54,994 nt of DNA from Mycobacteriaceae bacterium. GTDB taxonomy: Bacteria > Actinomycetota > Actinomycetes > Mycobacteriales > Mycobacteriaceae. Within the stretch, counting starts at the first letter, position 1; each line of letters begins with the position of its first letter. The stretch spans positions 1-54,994 of the forward strand of contig JAPOKC010000019.1 in assembly GCA_029977845.1 (NCBI GenBank), given 5' to 3'. A program made the position numbers and the translations under genes. The notes under the pieces were generated by a model. The model saw only the letters and a program-made list of their open reading frames with translations. It was not told the origin of the DNA and ran no database searches. Below, piece by piece: positions 20,701 through 30,556 of the stretch.

Positions 20701-20726
20701 TCGCGAAAAACCTTCCTAGAACACGG

Positions 20727-22775
20727 TCAGAGCCCGGTCGGATACGTCTCCGGGTTCTGTCCGGCGATCCAGACGCTGTCCGGTTCCAGCGGTTCCAGCG
20801 CCCGGGTCACGTCGATATGGATCATCGCATCGAACTGGTCGGACGGACGCACATGGAAGTAATGACTCTGCCGTTCGGTCTGCGGCAGATAGATCACCCC
20901 GATGGCGCGGGCGAGGCGGACGGTCTCCAATGCCGCGCCGGCGGGCGAGCCATCGTGCATGGCGATCAGGAAGGACTCCTTACCGGTGTCGTGCAGGAGC
21001 TCCTCAATGCTGCCGGCCAGGGCTGGGCGCACGACCTTGTGTTCGGCGACCCCGCCCCAGTCGCTGGCCGCTGTGACGGTGCCGGAGTAGGTGGAGAAGC
21101 CGATCAGCCGGCAGTCCGGTCCGTATTGCTCACGCGCGAGCTGGCCGATGGTCAGCTGTCCGTCGGAGGACACCTCTGTGGCGCGGGCGTCGCCGACGTG
21201 CGAGTTGTGCGCCCACACCACGACCCGTGCGGGTTGGGTTCCGTCGTGCCGATCCAGGTGGGAGATCAGCGCCTCGAGGGTCTGCGCCATGTGTTTGTCA
21301 CGCATGTTCCAGGAGGTGACCCGGCCGGCGAACATGCCGCGGTAGTAGGCCTCGGCGTTGCGCACCGTCGTCGCGTTCTGTTGAGCCTCGAACAGTTCGT
21401 CCTCGGCGACGGTGCCGTCCGCCATGAGATAGTCCGCCGCGTTGCGCTGCAACTCGACGAGTTGTTCGACGGCCTGGCGCTCGCAGGTCGGGCCGGCGCC
21501 GAACGCCGCCGCATAGCCGTAGGCCTGACCGTCGTGGCCGTCGGAATGGTCGAAGCATGCGTACCGGGCGCGCGCCCGCGCCGCCGCGGCCGGGTCGACG
21601 GTGTCGAGGTAGCCGATCACCTCCTGCATCGAGCGGTGCAGGCTGTAGAGGTCGAGTCCGTAGAACCCCGCCGGGCGGCGACCTTCGGCCGTGCACCGGC
21701 CGTTGTGCCAGCGCAGCCAGCCGACGAAGTCACGCACCACCGTGTTGCGCCACATCCAGGCCGGGAATCGCTGGAAACCGCGCAGCGCCTGCTCGGGATC
21801 ACCGTCCTCGCCGAGACCATGCACATACCGGTTCACCCGGTAGGCGTCCGGCCAATCCGCCTCGGCAGCAACGGCATTGAACCCCTTATGCTCGATCAGC
21901 CACCGGGTGATATCAGCGCGTGCCTGGTAGAACTCGTGCGTTCCGTGTGAGCTCTCGCCGATCAGGACCACCCGCGCGTCGCCGATCAACTCCTCGAGCA
22001 CCTCGTGCGGCGGCACACCGCCCGGAGCGTCGACGGCTGCACCGGCGACCAGTTCCGCCGGGCCCACCGGCTGTGATGGCAGTGGGCCTCGGGTCGGTTC
22101 CGCGAGAAGTTCGCGCACCTCGTCGTCGGACACCTGGGTGAAGTCCCAGAACGATTCGCCGACCGCGAGGAAGGGGGTCGGCATCGAGGCGCACACCACG
22201 TCGTCGACGATGCCGGCGAACTCGCGGCAGGTGGACTCCGGAGCAGCCGGCACCGCGATGACAATGTGCGCGGGGTGCGACTCCTGCAGGGCCTGGACGG
22301 CGGCCAGCATCGAGGACCCGGTGGCCAGTCCGTCGTCGACGAGGATGACGGTCTTGCCGGTGACCGGCGCCGGTGGGCGGCCACCCCGGTAGGCCTCTTC
22401 GCGGCGGACGAGTTCGCGTGCCTCCCGTTCGGCGATCTCCCGCAACTGGTCCGGGGTGACCTTCAGTCCGCGCAGCACGTCATCGTTGACCACGACGCGC
22501 CCGCCACTGGCGATTGCGCCGACGGCGAACTCCTCATGGCCCGGCGCCCCGAGTTTGCGCACGATGAAGGCGTCCAGCGGGGCGCGCAGTGCGCGGGCCA
22601 CCTCGTAGGCGACCGGGAGACCGCCGCGGGCGAGACCCAGCACCACCACGTCGTCCCGATCCCGGTAGCCCTCCAGCAGGCCGGCCAGCACCTGCCCGGC
22701 CTCCCGGCGGTCGCGGAAGATCCGCCGCGGTCGGTGGCGGCGGATACCGGCGCCCCGGATTCCCTGATCAACCAT
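20727..22775 (-). CDS. phosphoribosyltransferase-erythromycin esterase fusion (Rv2030c-like)
   Basis: The protein has 682 residues (Rv2030c has 681 by memory). Residues about 20-215 are a type I phosphoribosyltransferase domain with the PRPP loop [14 protein letters not shown]. Residues about 240-682 belong to the erythromycin esterase (EreA/ChaN-like) family, with [20 protein letters not shown] and the later [17 protein letters not shown] carrying the conserved His and Glu. Neither activity is proven for the fusion. It is the first gene of the operon with pfkB (26 bases), dosR and dosS. The upstream region has two GTCCCCC copies at 22780-22786 and 22795-22801 (GGGGGAC on the coding strand), weak DosR half-site candidates. 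Confidence 0.9.
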   Translation of the reverse strand: MVDQGIRGAGIRRHRPRRIFRDRREAGQVLAGLLEGYRDRDDVVVLGLARGGLPVAYEVARALRAPLDAFIVRKLGAPGHEEFAVGAIASGGRVVVNDDVLRGLKVTPDQLREIAEREARELVRREEAYRGGRPPAPVTGKTVILVDDGLATGSSMLAAVQALQESHPAHIVIAVPAAPESTCREFAGIVDDVVCASMPTPFLAVGESFWDFTQVSDDEVRELLAEPTRGPLPSQPVGPAELVAGAAVDAPGGVPPHEVLEELIGDARVVLIGESSHGTHEFYQARADITRWLIEHKGFNAVAAEADWPDAYRVNRYVHGLGEDGDPEQALRGFQRFPAWMWRNTVVRDFVGWLRWHNGRCTAEGRRPAGFYGLDLYSLHRSMQEVIGYLDTVDPAAAARARARYACFDHSDGHDGQAYGYAAAFGAGPTCERQAVEQLVELQRNAADYLMADGTVAEDELFEAQQNATTVRNAEAYYRGMFAGRVTSWNMRDKHMAQTLEALISHLDRHDGTQPARVVVWAHNSHVGDARATEVSSDGQLTIGQLAREQYGPDCRLIGFSTYSGTVTAASDWGGVAEHKVVRPALAGSIEELLHDTGKESFLIAMHDGSPAGAALETVRLARAIGVIYLPQTERQSHYFHVRPSDQFDAMIHIDVTRALEPLEPDSVWIAGQNPETYPTGL

Positions 22776-22779
22776 GTTG

Positions 22780-22801
22780 GTCCCCCGTCTTCGTGTCCCC
22801 C
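22780..22801 (-). promoter_or_regulatory. pair of GGGGGAC half-sites before the dosRS operon (candidate)
   Basis: On the minus strand GGGGGAC occurs twice, 15 bases apart, within 26 bases of the ATG at 22775. GGGAC is the left core of the DosR box, but the right half is absent in both, so DosR binding is speculative. The downstream copy may also serve as the ribosome binding site. Confidence 0.25.
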
Positions 22802-22858
22802 GACCCGTCGACTACGACAATTCGACCACGAACGGCGCCGGCGGGCCAGGGTCGGAAG

Positions 22859-23839
22859 TCACCGGGCGCTCACGTGCAGTACGTCGGCCAGTGGCCGGCG
22901 CGGTGTCATCGGCCGGTTCTCGCCGAGGGCCGGCACCCTGCCGATCCTGATCAGCAGCTGAGGTTCGGCCGCGCCGCCGATCAGCGACCGCAGAATGTCC
23001 CGGCTGGCATCCAGTTCGGTCAGGTGGGTGAGCGTGCAGGTGGCCAGACCGACCATGGTGGCCTCGAGCAGGACGGCCGACAGTGCCTCCCCGCATTCCA
23101 GCGCACACAGATGCGAGTCGTCATAGGTGGACAGCGCGACGATCACGGAACGGTCGGCCCCCGGGCGGTCATCGCTGAGGGATCCGGCCGGGAACTCGCG
23201 GGCCACCTCGACTCGTGGCCGGTCCGCGGGGGCCACCAGCGCGCTGTGCGGAATACCGTCCACGATCTCGAACAGCCCTGTCCACCAACTTAATTCGGCG
23301 TGATAGGACGAGTCATGGCCGCGCAGCACCTCGGTGAGGCGAGAGGCGTCAGCCAGTTTTGGGCGGGCGGCCTCGTCAAGCACGGTCAGCGTCGCCTGCT
23401 CCGGGTCGACAGCGCTACGCAACACCTTCTCGAAGGCCGGCCAATCCGTCGGAGCCAAGAACGGCAGCCGATCGGTGCGGCGGTTCAGGATCGCGTCGGC
23501 GCGGCCGCGATCGGCGTCGGTGACGAACTCCATTCTGTGGAACTCGATGGTGGCCAGGTGGTCGAGGTTGTTCGGATTGGGAAAGCGGGCGATCTCGGCT
23601 CGCCATCCCGCCGCCGCGGCAGCCACCCGGAGATGGTCGAGCAGGGCCCCGCAACTGATCAACGCCTCGCGCCCGGAATGGTCGGTGGCGTGCGGCACCC
23701 GATGGGGCTCGTCGAACAGTCGCACTATGCCGTTCTCGGCGGTCAGGCGCCATGGCTGGCTGTTGTGCACGGACGGGGCGCGGCAGGCGAGTTGCACGAT
23801 GTGCTCCAACGCCGCGGGCTGCACAGCCGAACCGCCCAT
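22859..23839 (-). CDS. Acg-type nitroreductase-family protein, second copy
   Basis: The protein has 326 residues from ATG 23839 (MGGSAVQPAALEH), preceded by AGGGGAAGGGG as ribosome binding site; a much longer frame upstream is antisense to the divergent kinase gene and is rejected. It contains CRAPSVHNSQPWRL (residues about 18-31), then SAVLLEATMVGLATCTLTHL and the TPRRPLADVL end, as in the copy at 11516 and in Acg/Rv3131. Identity between the two copies is moderate by eye, so they are old paralogues. It lies just upstream of the dosRS operon, same strand, with an 83-base gap, and divergent from the kinase gene at 23921. Confidence 0.9.
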   Translation of the reverse strand: MGGSAVQPAALEHIVQLACRAPSVHNSQPWRLTAENGIVRLFDEPHRVPHATDHSGREALISCGALLDHLRVAAAAAGWRAEIARFPNPNNLDHLATIEFHRMEFVTDADRGRADAILNRRTDRLPFLAPTDWPAFEKVLRSAVDPEQATLTVLDEAARPKLADASRLTEVLRGHDSSYHAELSWWTGLFEIVDGIPHSALVAPADRPRVEVAREFPAGSLSDDRPGADRSVIVALSTYDDSHLCALECGEALSAVLLEATMVGLATCTLTHLTELDASRDILRSLIGGAAEPQLLIRIGRVPALGENRPMTPRRPLADVLHVSAR

Positions 23840-23906
23840 GGGTCCGCCCCTTCCCCTCATCTCCACGATAGGACGTGAAAGGATCGAACGGGGATGCCTG
23901 ACTGGC

Positions 23907-23917
23907 GGGGAGAGGGG
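23907..23917 (+). promoter_or_regulatory. ribosome binding site deciding the start at 23921
   Basis: GGGGAGAGGGG is placed 3 to 13 bases before ATG 23921, whereas the upstream ATG at 23894 has only a poor purine stretch. The nine extra residues of the longer reading (MPDWRGEGL) are encoded by this very site. Confidence 0.65.
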
Positions 23918-23920
23918 CTG

Positions 23921-25393
23921 ATGGCCGACAGCGGCGCCGACCCACAGGTCGCCGAAACGCATACCGGACTGGTGGTGCTGGTCGGCGATCTGGCCTACAA
24001 GGTGAAGAAACCGGTGGTCACCGATTTTCTCGACTTCTCGTCGGTCGGCAGCCGGGAACTGGCCTGCGCCCACGAGGTGAGCCTCAACCGCCGGCTCGCG
24101 CCGGAGAGTTACCTCGGCGTCGGTCATTTCACCGGCCCGCAGGGTGGCGATCCCGAGCCGGTCATCGTGATGCGCCGGTACCCCGACGAGATCCGGTTGG
24201 CCACCAAGATCCGCCGCGGCGAACCGGTGGAGGGTGATCTCACCGCGGTGGCCGACATCCTGGCCCGTTTCCACGCCGGTGCCGACCGCAGCCGGGACAT
24301 CGACGAACAGGCCGACGTCGAGGCCATCACCGCGCGATGGCGAGGTAATCTCGCCGAACTGGCGCGCTACGCCGGTGGCCTGGTGCCCGGACTGGACCCG
24401 CGGACAGTGGCTGAGATCGACAGGCTGACACATGATTTCGTCGACACCCATGCCGCGCTGTTCGCGCGCCGGATCGAGGGCGGCCGGATCGTCGACGGAC
24501 ACGCCGACCTGCTCGCCGACGATATCTTCTGCCTGCCGGGCAAGCCGGCACTGCTGGACTGCCTGGAATTCGACGATCGGTTGCGCTATGTCGATGTGAT
24601 CGACGATGTCGCGTTTCTGGCCATGGATCTGGAGTTCCTCGGTCATCCCGACCTGGGGGATTTCTTCATCCGGCGATATCTGGACTCGACCGGTGACGAT
24701 GCCCCGGCGTCGCTGCTGAACTTCTACGTCGCCTATCGCGCCGGGGTGCGTGCGAAGGTCGACTGTGTCCGCCACCTCCAGGGTCGCGCCGAGTCGGCGA
24801 ACGACGCGCGCCGTCACCTCGAGATCGCGCTGACCCACCTGCGCGCTGCCGCGGTCCGGCTGATCCTCGTGGGCGGCGGTCCGGGCACGGGAAAGACCAC
24901 CCTGGCCCGGGCGCTTGCGGAAAGCCTTGATGCGCGGGCGATCTCCACCGACGACGTACGAGCCGCGATGGTGCGTCGTGGTGAACTGGCCGGTGCGGCC
25001 GGTGTGCTCGGCGAGGGCCTCTACACCAGGGAGAACATCGATACCGTCTACGACGCCCTGCTGAGCGAGGCTCAGCGGGGGTTGCGCGACGGCCGTACGG
25101 TGATCCTGGACGGAACCTGGCATGACGAGCGTCACCGGCAGCGCGCCCGTGAGATCGCTGCGGAGTCCTCGGTCGTGCTGGTCGAACTCGCCTGCGCCGC
25201 AACGCTGAATGCGACCGTGGACCGCATCCGGCACCGCACCGCCACGACGTCCCAGGTGACTCCTGATATCGCCGCGGCGCTGGCCGATCGCGATGACGGG
25301 ACCTGGTTAGGGGCGAAGGTCATCGATACCACCAAACCGCTGGCCCAATCCGTCGCTGCGGCGCAGGATATGTGCCGTCCGTCCACCAGCTGA
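23921..25393 (+). CDS. Rv2004c-like protein: APH-like domain plus P-loop kinase
   Basis: The protein has 490 residues from ATG 23921. Residues about 1-310 resemble an aminoglycoside phosphotransferase-like domain: LAYKVKKPV (lysine of the N-lobe), IVDGHADLLADDIF with the HxDL loop, and IDDVAFLAMDLEF. Residues about 320-490 are a P-loop kinase (AAA_33 type) with LVGGGPGTGKTTLARAL and a Walker B-like TVILDGTW. Proteins of this double-kinase layout, such as Rv2004c, are in the DosR regulon; substrates are unknown. The stop is followed after 11 bases by ppsA, so the two are probably co-transcribed. Confidence 0.88.
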   Translation: MADSGADPQVAETHTGLVVLVGDLAYKVKKPVVTDFLDFSSVGSRELACAHEVSLNRRLAPESYLGVGHFTGPQGGDPEPVIVMRRYPDEIRLATKIRRGEPVEGDLTAVADILARFHAGADRSRDIDEQADVEAITARWRGNLAELARYAGGLVPGLDPRTVAEIDRLTHDFVDTHAALFARRIEGGRIVDGHADLLADDIFCLPGKPALLDCLEFDDRLRYVDVIDDVAFLAMDLEFLGHPDLGDFFIRRYLDSTGDDAPASLLNFYVAYRAGVRAKVDCVRHLQGRAESANDARRHLEIALTHLRAAAVRLILVGGGPGTGKTTLARALAESLDARAISTDDVRAAMVRRGELAGAAGVLGEGLYTRENIDTVYDALLSEAQRGLRDGRTVILDGTWHDERHRQRAREIAAESSVVLVELACAATLNATVDRIRHRTATTSQVTPDIAAALADRDDGTWLGAKVIDTTKPLAQSVAAAQDMCRPSTS

Positions 25394-25404
25394 GGAGATC
25401 GCCG

Positions 25405-27687
25405 ATGTCCAGCCCTCATTACGTTGCAAACATCGCCGAATTGGGTATGGCCAATGCCGAAGAGGCCGGCGGCAAGGGCGCGAACATGGGTGAGATGGTG
25501 GCGGCGGGTCTCCCGGTGCCACCCGGGTTCGTGGTGCTGCGCGACTCCTACCTGGAGTCGATGAAGGCCGCCGGGGTGTCCGACGAACTCAACGCCGCGC
25601 ATCGCGAGGCCATGCGGGAAGCCGATCAGGACAAGCAGACCGAGATGTGCAATGCGATGAAGGCTCTCGTGCTGCGGGCCGGGATGGCGGCCGAGGTTCG
25701 CGATCTCATCCTGGCCTCCTACCGGGCAATGGGTCCCGATGTGAACGTCGCGGTGCGATCGTCGGCCACCGGAGAGGACGGCGCGGATGCCTCCTTCGCC
25801 GGAATGAATGCGACCTTCACCAACATCTGCGGCGAGGAGCAGTTGATCGATGCGGTTCAGCGCTGCTGGGCATCGCTGTTCGGGCCACGGGTGGTCACCT
25901 ACCGGGCCAGTCGCGGATTCACCGCAGATCCGGCGATGGCGGTGGTGGTCCAGCAGATGATCGCCTCGGAGCGCTCCGGGGTGGCGTTCACCGCCGACCC
26001 CACCACTGACCAGACCGACCGGGTGGTCGTCGAGGGCGCGTTCGGTCAGGGCGAGGTGGTGGTCTCCGGATCGGTCGAGCCCGACACCTACGTGGTGTCG
26101 AAGGCGAACGGCGAAATCCTCTCCCGCCGAATCGGTTACAAGCAGTTCAAGATCGTCCGCGGTTCCGATGGCAACGATCTCAACGTCGATCTCGACGAGG
26201 CCGAGGCGCTCAAGCAGGTCCTCAACGACGATGAGGTCCGCACCATCGCCGATATCGCCATCCGCAGCGAGAAGCACGCCGGTTGCCCGCAGGACACCGA
26301 GTGGGCGATCGCCGGCGGCAAGACCTACATCGTGCAGACCCGTCCGATCACCACGCTCAAACGCGCCGGCAAGCCTGCGCCGGAAACCCACGAGGTGCTC
26401 ATCCAGGGTCTACCCGCGGTGCCGGGCGAGGCCTCCGGTGTGGTGCGGGTACTGGCCGATGTCGCCGACGGCAGCCGTCTGCAGGACGGCGAGGTGCTGG
26501 TGGCCAAGATGACCAATCCGGACTGGCTGCCGACCATGCGCCGGGCCGCGGCACTGGTGACCGACTCGGGCGGGATGACCTGTCACGCTGCGATCGTGGC
26601 CCGTGAACTCGGGGTGCCCTGCATCGTGGGAGCCCGCACGGCCACCAAGGATCTCAAGGACGGTGCGATCGTCACCGTCGACGGCACCCGCGGCCGGGTG
26701 ATGTCCGGGCGGGTCGAGGCCACCAAGGCCGGCGGTGCCCAGACCGCGCAGGTCACCGCGGTCACCGCGGTCGCCGGTGAAGTGACCGGTACCAAGATCT
26801 ACGTCAACGTCGCGATGCCCGACAAGGCCGAACAGGCCGCCACACTCGACGTCGACGGCGTCGGTCTGCTGCGCGCCGAGTTGATCCTCGAGGATGCGCT
26901 GCACAACCGTCATCCCCGCGATCTGATCGAGCACGGCGAGCAGGACAGCCTGGTCGACTCACTGGCCAACGCGGTCGGCCGGGTCGCCGCCGCGTTCGCG
27001 CCGCGGCCGGTGATCTACCGCGCTTCGGACTTCCGCACCAACGAGTTTCGAAACCTCAAGGGTGGCGACAAGTTCGAGCCCGAGGAACACAACCCGATGA
27101 TCGGCTACCGCGGGTGCTACCGCTACGTCAGCAACCCGGACCTGTTCGGTCTGGAGCTGCAGGCACTGGCCCGCGTTCGTGAACGCAATCCCAACCTGCA
27201 CTTGATGATTCCATTCGTCCGGACCAAGTGGGAACTGGAGAAGTGTCTGGAACTTGTCGACGCCAGTCCGCTTGGCCGCCAGCGCGGACTGCACCGGTGG
27301 GTGATGGCCGAGGTGCCTTCGGTGGTGTATTGGTTGCCGGAGTACGTCGGGATGGGTATCGACGGGGTGTCCATCGGCAGCAATGATCTGACCCAGCTGA
27401 TGCTGGGGGTGGATCGCGACTCGGATTTGTGCGCCGAGCTCTATGACGAGTCCGATGCGGCGGTGCTCGATGCCATCGGTCAGATCATCGGCACGGCGCG
27501 CCGGTTGGGCATCACCGCATCGTTGTGCGGTCAGGCGCCGTCGAGCCGGCCGGACTTCGCCGAACACCTGGTTCGGATGGGGATCACCTCGATCTCAGTC
27601 ACTCCGGATGTGGCGGCCAAGACGCGCCGCAACGTCGCGGCCGCCGAGCGGCGACTGCTGCTCGAATCGGCACGTGGACACGGCTGA
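25405..27687 (+). CDS. ppsA: phosphoenolpyruvate synthase (pyruvate, water dikinase)
   Basis: The protein has 760 residues from ATG 25405, with AGGAG at 25393-25397. The ATP-grasp domain comes first (EAGGKGANMGEMVAAGLPVP; AVRSSATGEDGADASFAGM), then the swivelling phosphohistidine domain (SGGMTCHAAIVARELGVPC, His394), then the PEP/pyruvate barrel ending with SLCGQAPSSRPDF holding the conserved Cys. The GGMTCHAAI motif and length favour PEP synthase over pyruvate phosphate dikinase. It makes PEP from pyruvate and ATP for gluconeogenesis. Not to be confused with the polyketide synthase also named ppsA in mycobacteria. It overlaps the ATPase gene by 14 bases. Confidence 0.9.
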   Translation: MSSPHYVANIAELGMANAEEAGGKGANMGEMVAAGLPVPPGFVVLRDSYLESMKAAGVSDELNAAHREAMREADQDKQTEMCNAMKALVLRAGMAAEVRDLILASYRAMGPDVNVAVRSSATGEDGADASFAGMNATFTNICGEEQLIDAVQRCWASLFGPRVVTYRASRGFTADPAMAVVVQQMIASERSGVAFTADPTTDQTDRVVVEGAFGQGEVVVSGSVEPDTYVVSKANGEILSRRIGYKQFKIVRGSDGNDLNVDLDEAEALKQVLNDDEVRTIADIAIRSEKHAGCPQDTEWAIAGGKTYIVQTRPITTLKRAGKPAPETHEVLIQGLPAVPGEASGVVRVLADVADGSRLQDGEVLVAKMTNPDWLPTMRRAAALVTDSGGMTCHAAIVARELGVPCIVGARTATKDLKDGAIVTVDGTRGRVMSGRVEATKAGGAQTAQVTAVTAVAGEVTGTKIYVNVAMPDKAEQAATLDVDGVGLLRAELILEDALHNRHPRDLIEHGEQDSLVDSLANAVGRVAAAFAPRPVIYRASDFRTNEFRNLKGGDKFEPEEHNPMIGYRGCYRYVSNPDLFGLELQALARVRERNPNLHLMIPFVRTKWELEKCLELVDASPLGRQRGLHRWVMAEVPSVVYWLPEYVGMGIDGVSIGSNDLTQLMLGVDRDSDLCAELYDESDAAVLDAIGQIIGTARRLGITASLCGQAPSSRPDFAEHLVRMGITSISVTPDVAAKTRRNVAAAERRLLLESARGHG

Positions 27688-30196
27688 AGGTCTGACGACC
27701 ACCGAAGCGGCGGCGCGGCTGGCCCATGACGGGCCGAATTCCCTTCGCACGCATCGGGTCAGCCCCTGGGCGGTACTGCGCCGCCAGCTGAACAACGCGG
27801 TCCTGGCCCTGCTCGCCATCACCGCCGTGCTGTCGTACTTCCTCGGTGACAGCACCCAGGCAGTCATCATCGGCATCATCCTGGCGGTGAGCGTCGGGCT
27901 TGGCTTCGTCAACGAGTACCGTGCCGAAAAGGCAACGGCTGCATTGCATTCCAGGGTGCGGCACAGCGCACTGGTTCGCCGGGACGGACAGTTCGTCAAG
28001 GTCGACGTCAACGACCTGGTCGTCGGTGATGTCCTCCGGCTCACCCTCGGGGAGTTGGTGCCCGCCGACGTCCGGCTGATCACGGTCAATGGCCTGGAGT
28101 GCAACGAGAGCATCCTCACCGGGGAGTCGACGGCCGCGGAGAAGTCGCCCGGCGATCAGGCGTACATGGGGACCGTGGTCAGCGCCGGCGACGCCACCGG
28201 GGTGGTGTCCGCGACCGGGTTGAACGCGCAGTTCGGCAGGATCGCGGCCGGATTGGGGCAGCGCCAGCCAGAGACCGAATTCCAGGCCGGCCTGCGCCGG
28301 TTCTCCTATCTGCTGCTGCAGGTGGCGATCGCGCTGACCGTGCTGATCCTGGTCACCAATCTGCTGCTGCGCCGACCGGTGATCGACTCGGTGCTGTTCG
28401 CCCTGGCGATCGCGGTGGGTATCACCCCGCAGCTGTTGCCCGCCGTGGTCAGCACCAGTCTGGCCACCGGTTCGCGTCAGTTGGCCAGGCGCAAGGTTCT
28501 GGTCAAACGCCTGGTGTGCATCGAGGACCTGGGCGATATCGACATCCTCGTCACCGACAAGACCGGCACGCTCACCGAAGGCCGGGTCACCCTGCTCGAG
28601 GCGGTGGACCCCACCGGTGCGGCCTCCGAGCAGGTGCTGCGTGCCGGCCTGTTGGCCTCCGACGTCGATCCGGCGGGAGGACCCAGCGCCAACGCGATGG
28701 ATTCGGCGTTGTGGGAATCCGACGCCGGACGGCGGAAGATCACCGCGGGTGCGCAACGGGTGGCCGAACTCCCCTTCGATCACACCCGACGTGCCACCTC
28801 CGTCCTGGTGGACGACGCAGGCAGCAGAACCCTCATCGTCAAGGGAGCTCCGGAACAGGTCCTCGTGCGCTGTGTCGATCCGCCCGAGAGCACCGTGCTG
28901 GACCGCTACTTCGCCGAGGGCAGACGCGTCGTCGCGGTCGCCGCCAAGCCTGCGCCCGGGCTGACCGCCGTCACGGCGGCCGATGAGACCGGCTTGACCC
29001 TGCAGGGATTCCTGGTGTTCGCCGACCCGCCGAAACAGGCCGCCCGCGAATCTCTGGCTCAACTCGCCGCGCTGGGGATCGAGGTCAAGGTCGCCACCGG
29101 AGACAACGCCCAGGTGGCCGAGAAGGTCTGTGCAGATTTGGGTTTGGAGTCGAAGGGCACCCTCACCGGAGATCAGCTCACCGGACTCGACGACGCGGCG
29201 TTCGAGCAGTCGGTGCAGAACACCACCGTCTTCGCCCGGATCTCGCCCGAGCAGAAGGCGAAGATCATCAGTGTGCTGCGCCGTTCCGGCCGCTCGGTCG
29301 GGTTCCTCGGGGACGGTGTCAACGACGCTCTGGCGTTGCACTCCGCCGACGTCGGGATCTCGGTGGACACCGCCACCGATGTGGCCAAGGACGCCGCCGA
29401 CGTGGTGCTGCTGCAGAAGGATCTCGGCGTGCTGGCGGACGGAGTCTCCGAGGGCCGCCGGATCTTCGCCAACACCATCAAGTACGTGCTGATGGGAACG
29501 TCGAGCAATTTCGGCAACATGTTCTCCGCCGCGGCCGCATCGGCCTTCCTGAGCTTCCTGCCGATGCTGCCCAGCCAGATCCTGCTCAACAATCTGCTCT
29601 ACGACACATCGCAGCTGGCGATCCCGACCGACCGCGTCGATGAGGAGCAACTGCATGCCCCGTCGCACTGGAACATCGCCTTCATCCGGCGGTTCATGCT
29701 CACCTTCGGTCCGATCAGTTCGCTGTTCGACTTCCTGACCTTCGGGCTGATGCTCGGTGTGCTGCACGCCGGGCCGATCGAATTCCGCACCGGCTGGTTC
29801 GTCGAATCACTGGCCACCCAGACGCTGATCATCTTCGCCATCCGCACCCGCCGGGTGCCGTTCCTGCACAGCCGGCCCGGTGCACTGCTGACCGCGACGA
29901 CGCTCGCGGTGATCGCGATCGGGCTCGCACTGACCATTTCGCCACTGGCCGCCGCGTTGGGCTTCACCCGACTGCCGTGGGAGTTCTTCGGTGCGCTCGC
30001 GTTGTTCGTGGTGGCCTACCTGGTCCTGGTCGAGATCACCAAAGTGCTGTTCTACGCCGAGCCGATCCGGGCTCTCGGGCCCTCCGAACGCGTTCGCGGC
30101 CGCGCGCACCGGATCGGCCGTCGGGCCGCGCGGTTCAGTCACAGCGGTCGGCTGAATAACGGCCCCGAACCTCCCCGGAAAAAACCTACTGAATAG
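27674..30196 (+). CDS. mgtA: MgtA-type magnesium-transporting P-type ATPase
   Basis: The protein has 840 residues from the likely GTG at 27674 (VDTAEGLTTTEAAARL); the open frame extends upstream through ppsA in another frame and is not coding there. P-type ATPase motifs: TGES in the actuator domain, VTDKTGTLTEG with phosphorylated Asp295, GDGVNDALAL in the hinge. The C-terminal block LLYDTSQLAIPTDRVDEEQ and LTFGPISSLFDFLTFGLM is characteristic of the MgtA/MgtB (P3B) branch. It would import Mg2+. In M. tuberculosis the DosR regulon instead has CtpF. No clear ribosome binding site is seen, which fits translational coupling to ppsA through the overlap. Confidence 0.88.
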   Translation: MDTAEGLTTTEAAARLAHDGPNSLRTHRVSPWAVLRRQLNNAVLALLAITAVLSYFLGDSTQAVIIGIILAVSVGLGFVNEYRAEKATAALHSRVRHSALVRRDGQFVKVDVNDLVVGDVLRLTLGELVPADVRLITVNGLECNESILTGESTAAEKSPGDQAYMGTVVSAGDATGVVSATGLNAQFGRIAAGLGQRQPETEFQAGLRRFSYLLLQVAIALTVLILVTNLLLRRPVIDSVLFALAIAVGITPQLLPAVVSTSLATGSRQLARRKVLVKRLVCIEDLGDIDILVTDKTGTLTEGRVTLLEAVDPTGAASEQVLRAGLLASDVDPAGGPSANAMDSALWESDAGRRKITAGAQRVAELPFDHTRRATSVLVDDAGSRTLIVKGAPEQVLVRCVDPPESTVLDRYFAEGRRVVAVAAKPAPGLTAVTAADETGLTLQGFLVFADPPKQAARESLAQLAALGIEVKVATGDNAQVAEKVCADLGLESKGTLTGDQLTGLDDAAFEQSVQNTTVFARISPEQKAKIISVLRRSGRSVGFLGDGVNDALALHSADVGISVDTATDVAKDAADVVLLQKDLGVLADGVSEGRRIFANTIKYVLMGTSSNFGNMFSAAAASAFLSFLPMLPSQILLNNLLYDTSQLAIPTDRVDEEQLHAPSHWNIAFIRRFMLTFGPISSLFDFLTFGLMLGVLHAGPIEFRTGWFVESLATQTLIIFAIRTRRVPFLHSRPGALLTATTLAVIAIGLALTISPLAAALGFTRLPWEFFGALALFVVAYLVLVEITKVLFYAEPIRALGPSERVRGRAHRIGRRAARFSHSGRLNNGPEPPRKKPTE

Positions 30197-30556
30197 TAAG
30201 TTTTGCCAGCAAACTCCCGTTCGGAATTTCGCCGAGCAATTTTGGAGCGGCCGCGGCGGAGGGGGCCGGGATGACGACTCCGTCAGCCGCGGAAATGTGG
30301 GTAACGATCTGATAACAATCATGCTGTGATCTGCGACGTTTTCCCTACTCAACCGTAACCGCCCGCATGCAGCACCTTTGCTTCGGGGCGCTGTCGGCGG
30401 GTGTTATCAGCCGATCTATTACCCGCGCGTAGAACTCGTCAGTAACCAATATCGCGTAACAGAAGCGCGTTCTTCTCATGGGACTCTTATTGCGTCCTCC
30501 CGGCAGGAACACCTGTGTCGGTGCGAGGACGCGGAGCGATTCGGTGAGGGAGACAC
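30197..30556. other. 360-base intergenic region upstream of fas
   Basis: No gene was supported. The region is AT-richer than its surroundings and should hold the fas promoter and FasR-type control sites. Visible items are a hairpin (30251-30292), GATAACAATCATG at about 30318-30330, GTTATCAGCCGATCTATTACC at about 30403-30423, and a direct repeat GTAAC-N9-GTAAC at about 30442-30460. None can be assigned with confidence. The fas ribosome binding site is GAGGGAGAC just before the ATG at 30557. The region is the border between the dormancy cluster and the conserved fas block. Confidence 0.5.
30251..30292. terminator. possible hairpin after the ATPase gene
   Basis: CCGCGGC at 30251-30257 pairs with GCCGCGG at 30286-30292, and CGGAG with CTCCG inside. 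No T-tract follows. It may mark the end of the kinase-ppsA-mgtA transcript. Confidence 0.3.

Noticed and set aside
23870..23893. DosR box between the second Acg-like gene and the kinase gene (AGGACGTGAAAGGATC)
   Set aside because: GGAC is present but the right half AGTCCC is missing; the match is at background level.
22859..25234. A 791-residue minus-strand frame
   Set aside because: Only the part from 23839 downward is a recognisable Acg-type protein; the rest is antisense to the P-loop kinase gene and has no domain pattern.
27599..29767. A 722-residue minus-strand frame
   Set aside because: It is antisense to the P-type ATPase, whose motifs are complete on the plus strand; composition (Gln/His/Arg-rich) is typical of a shadow frame.
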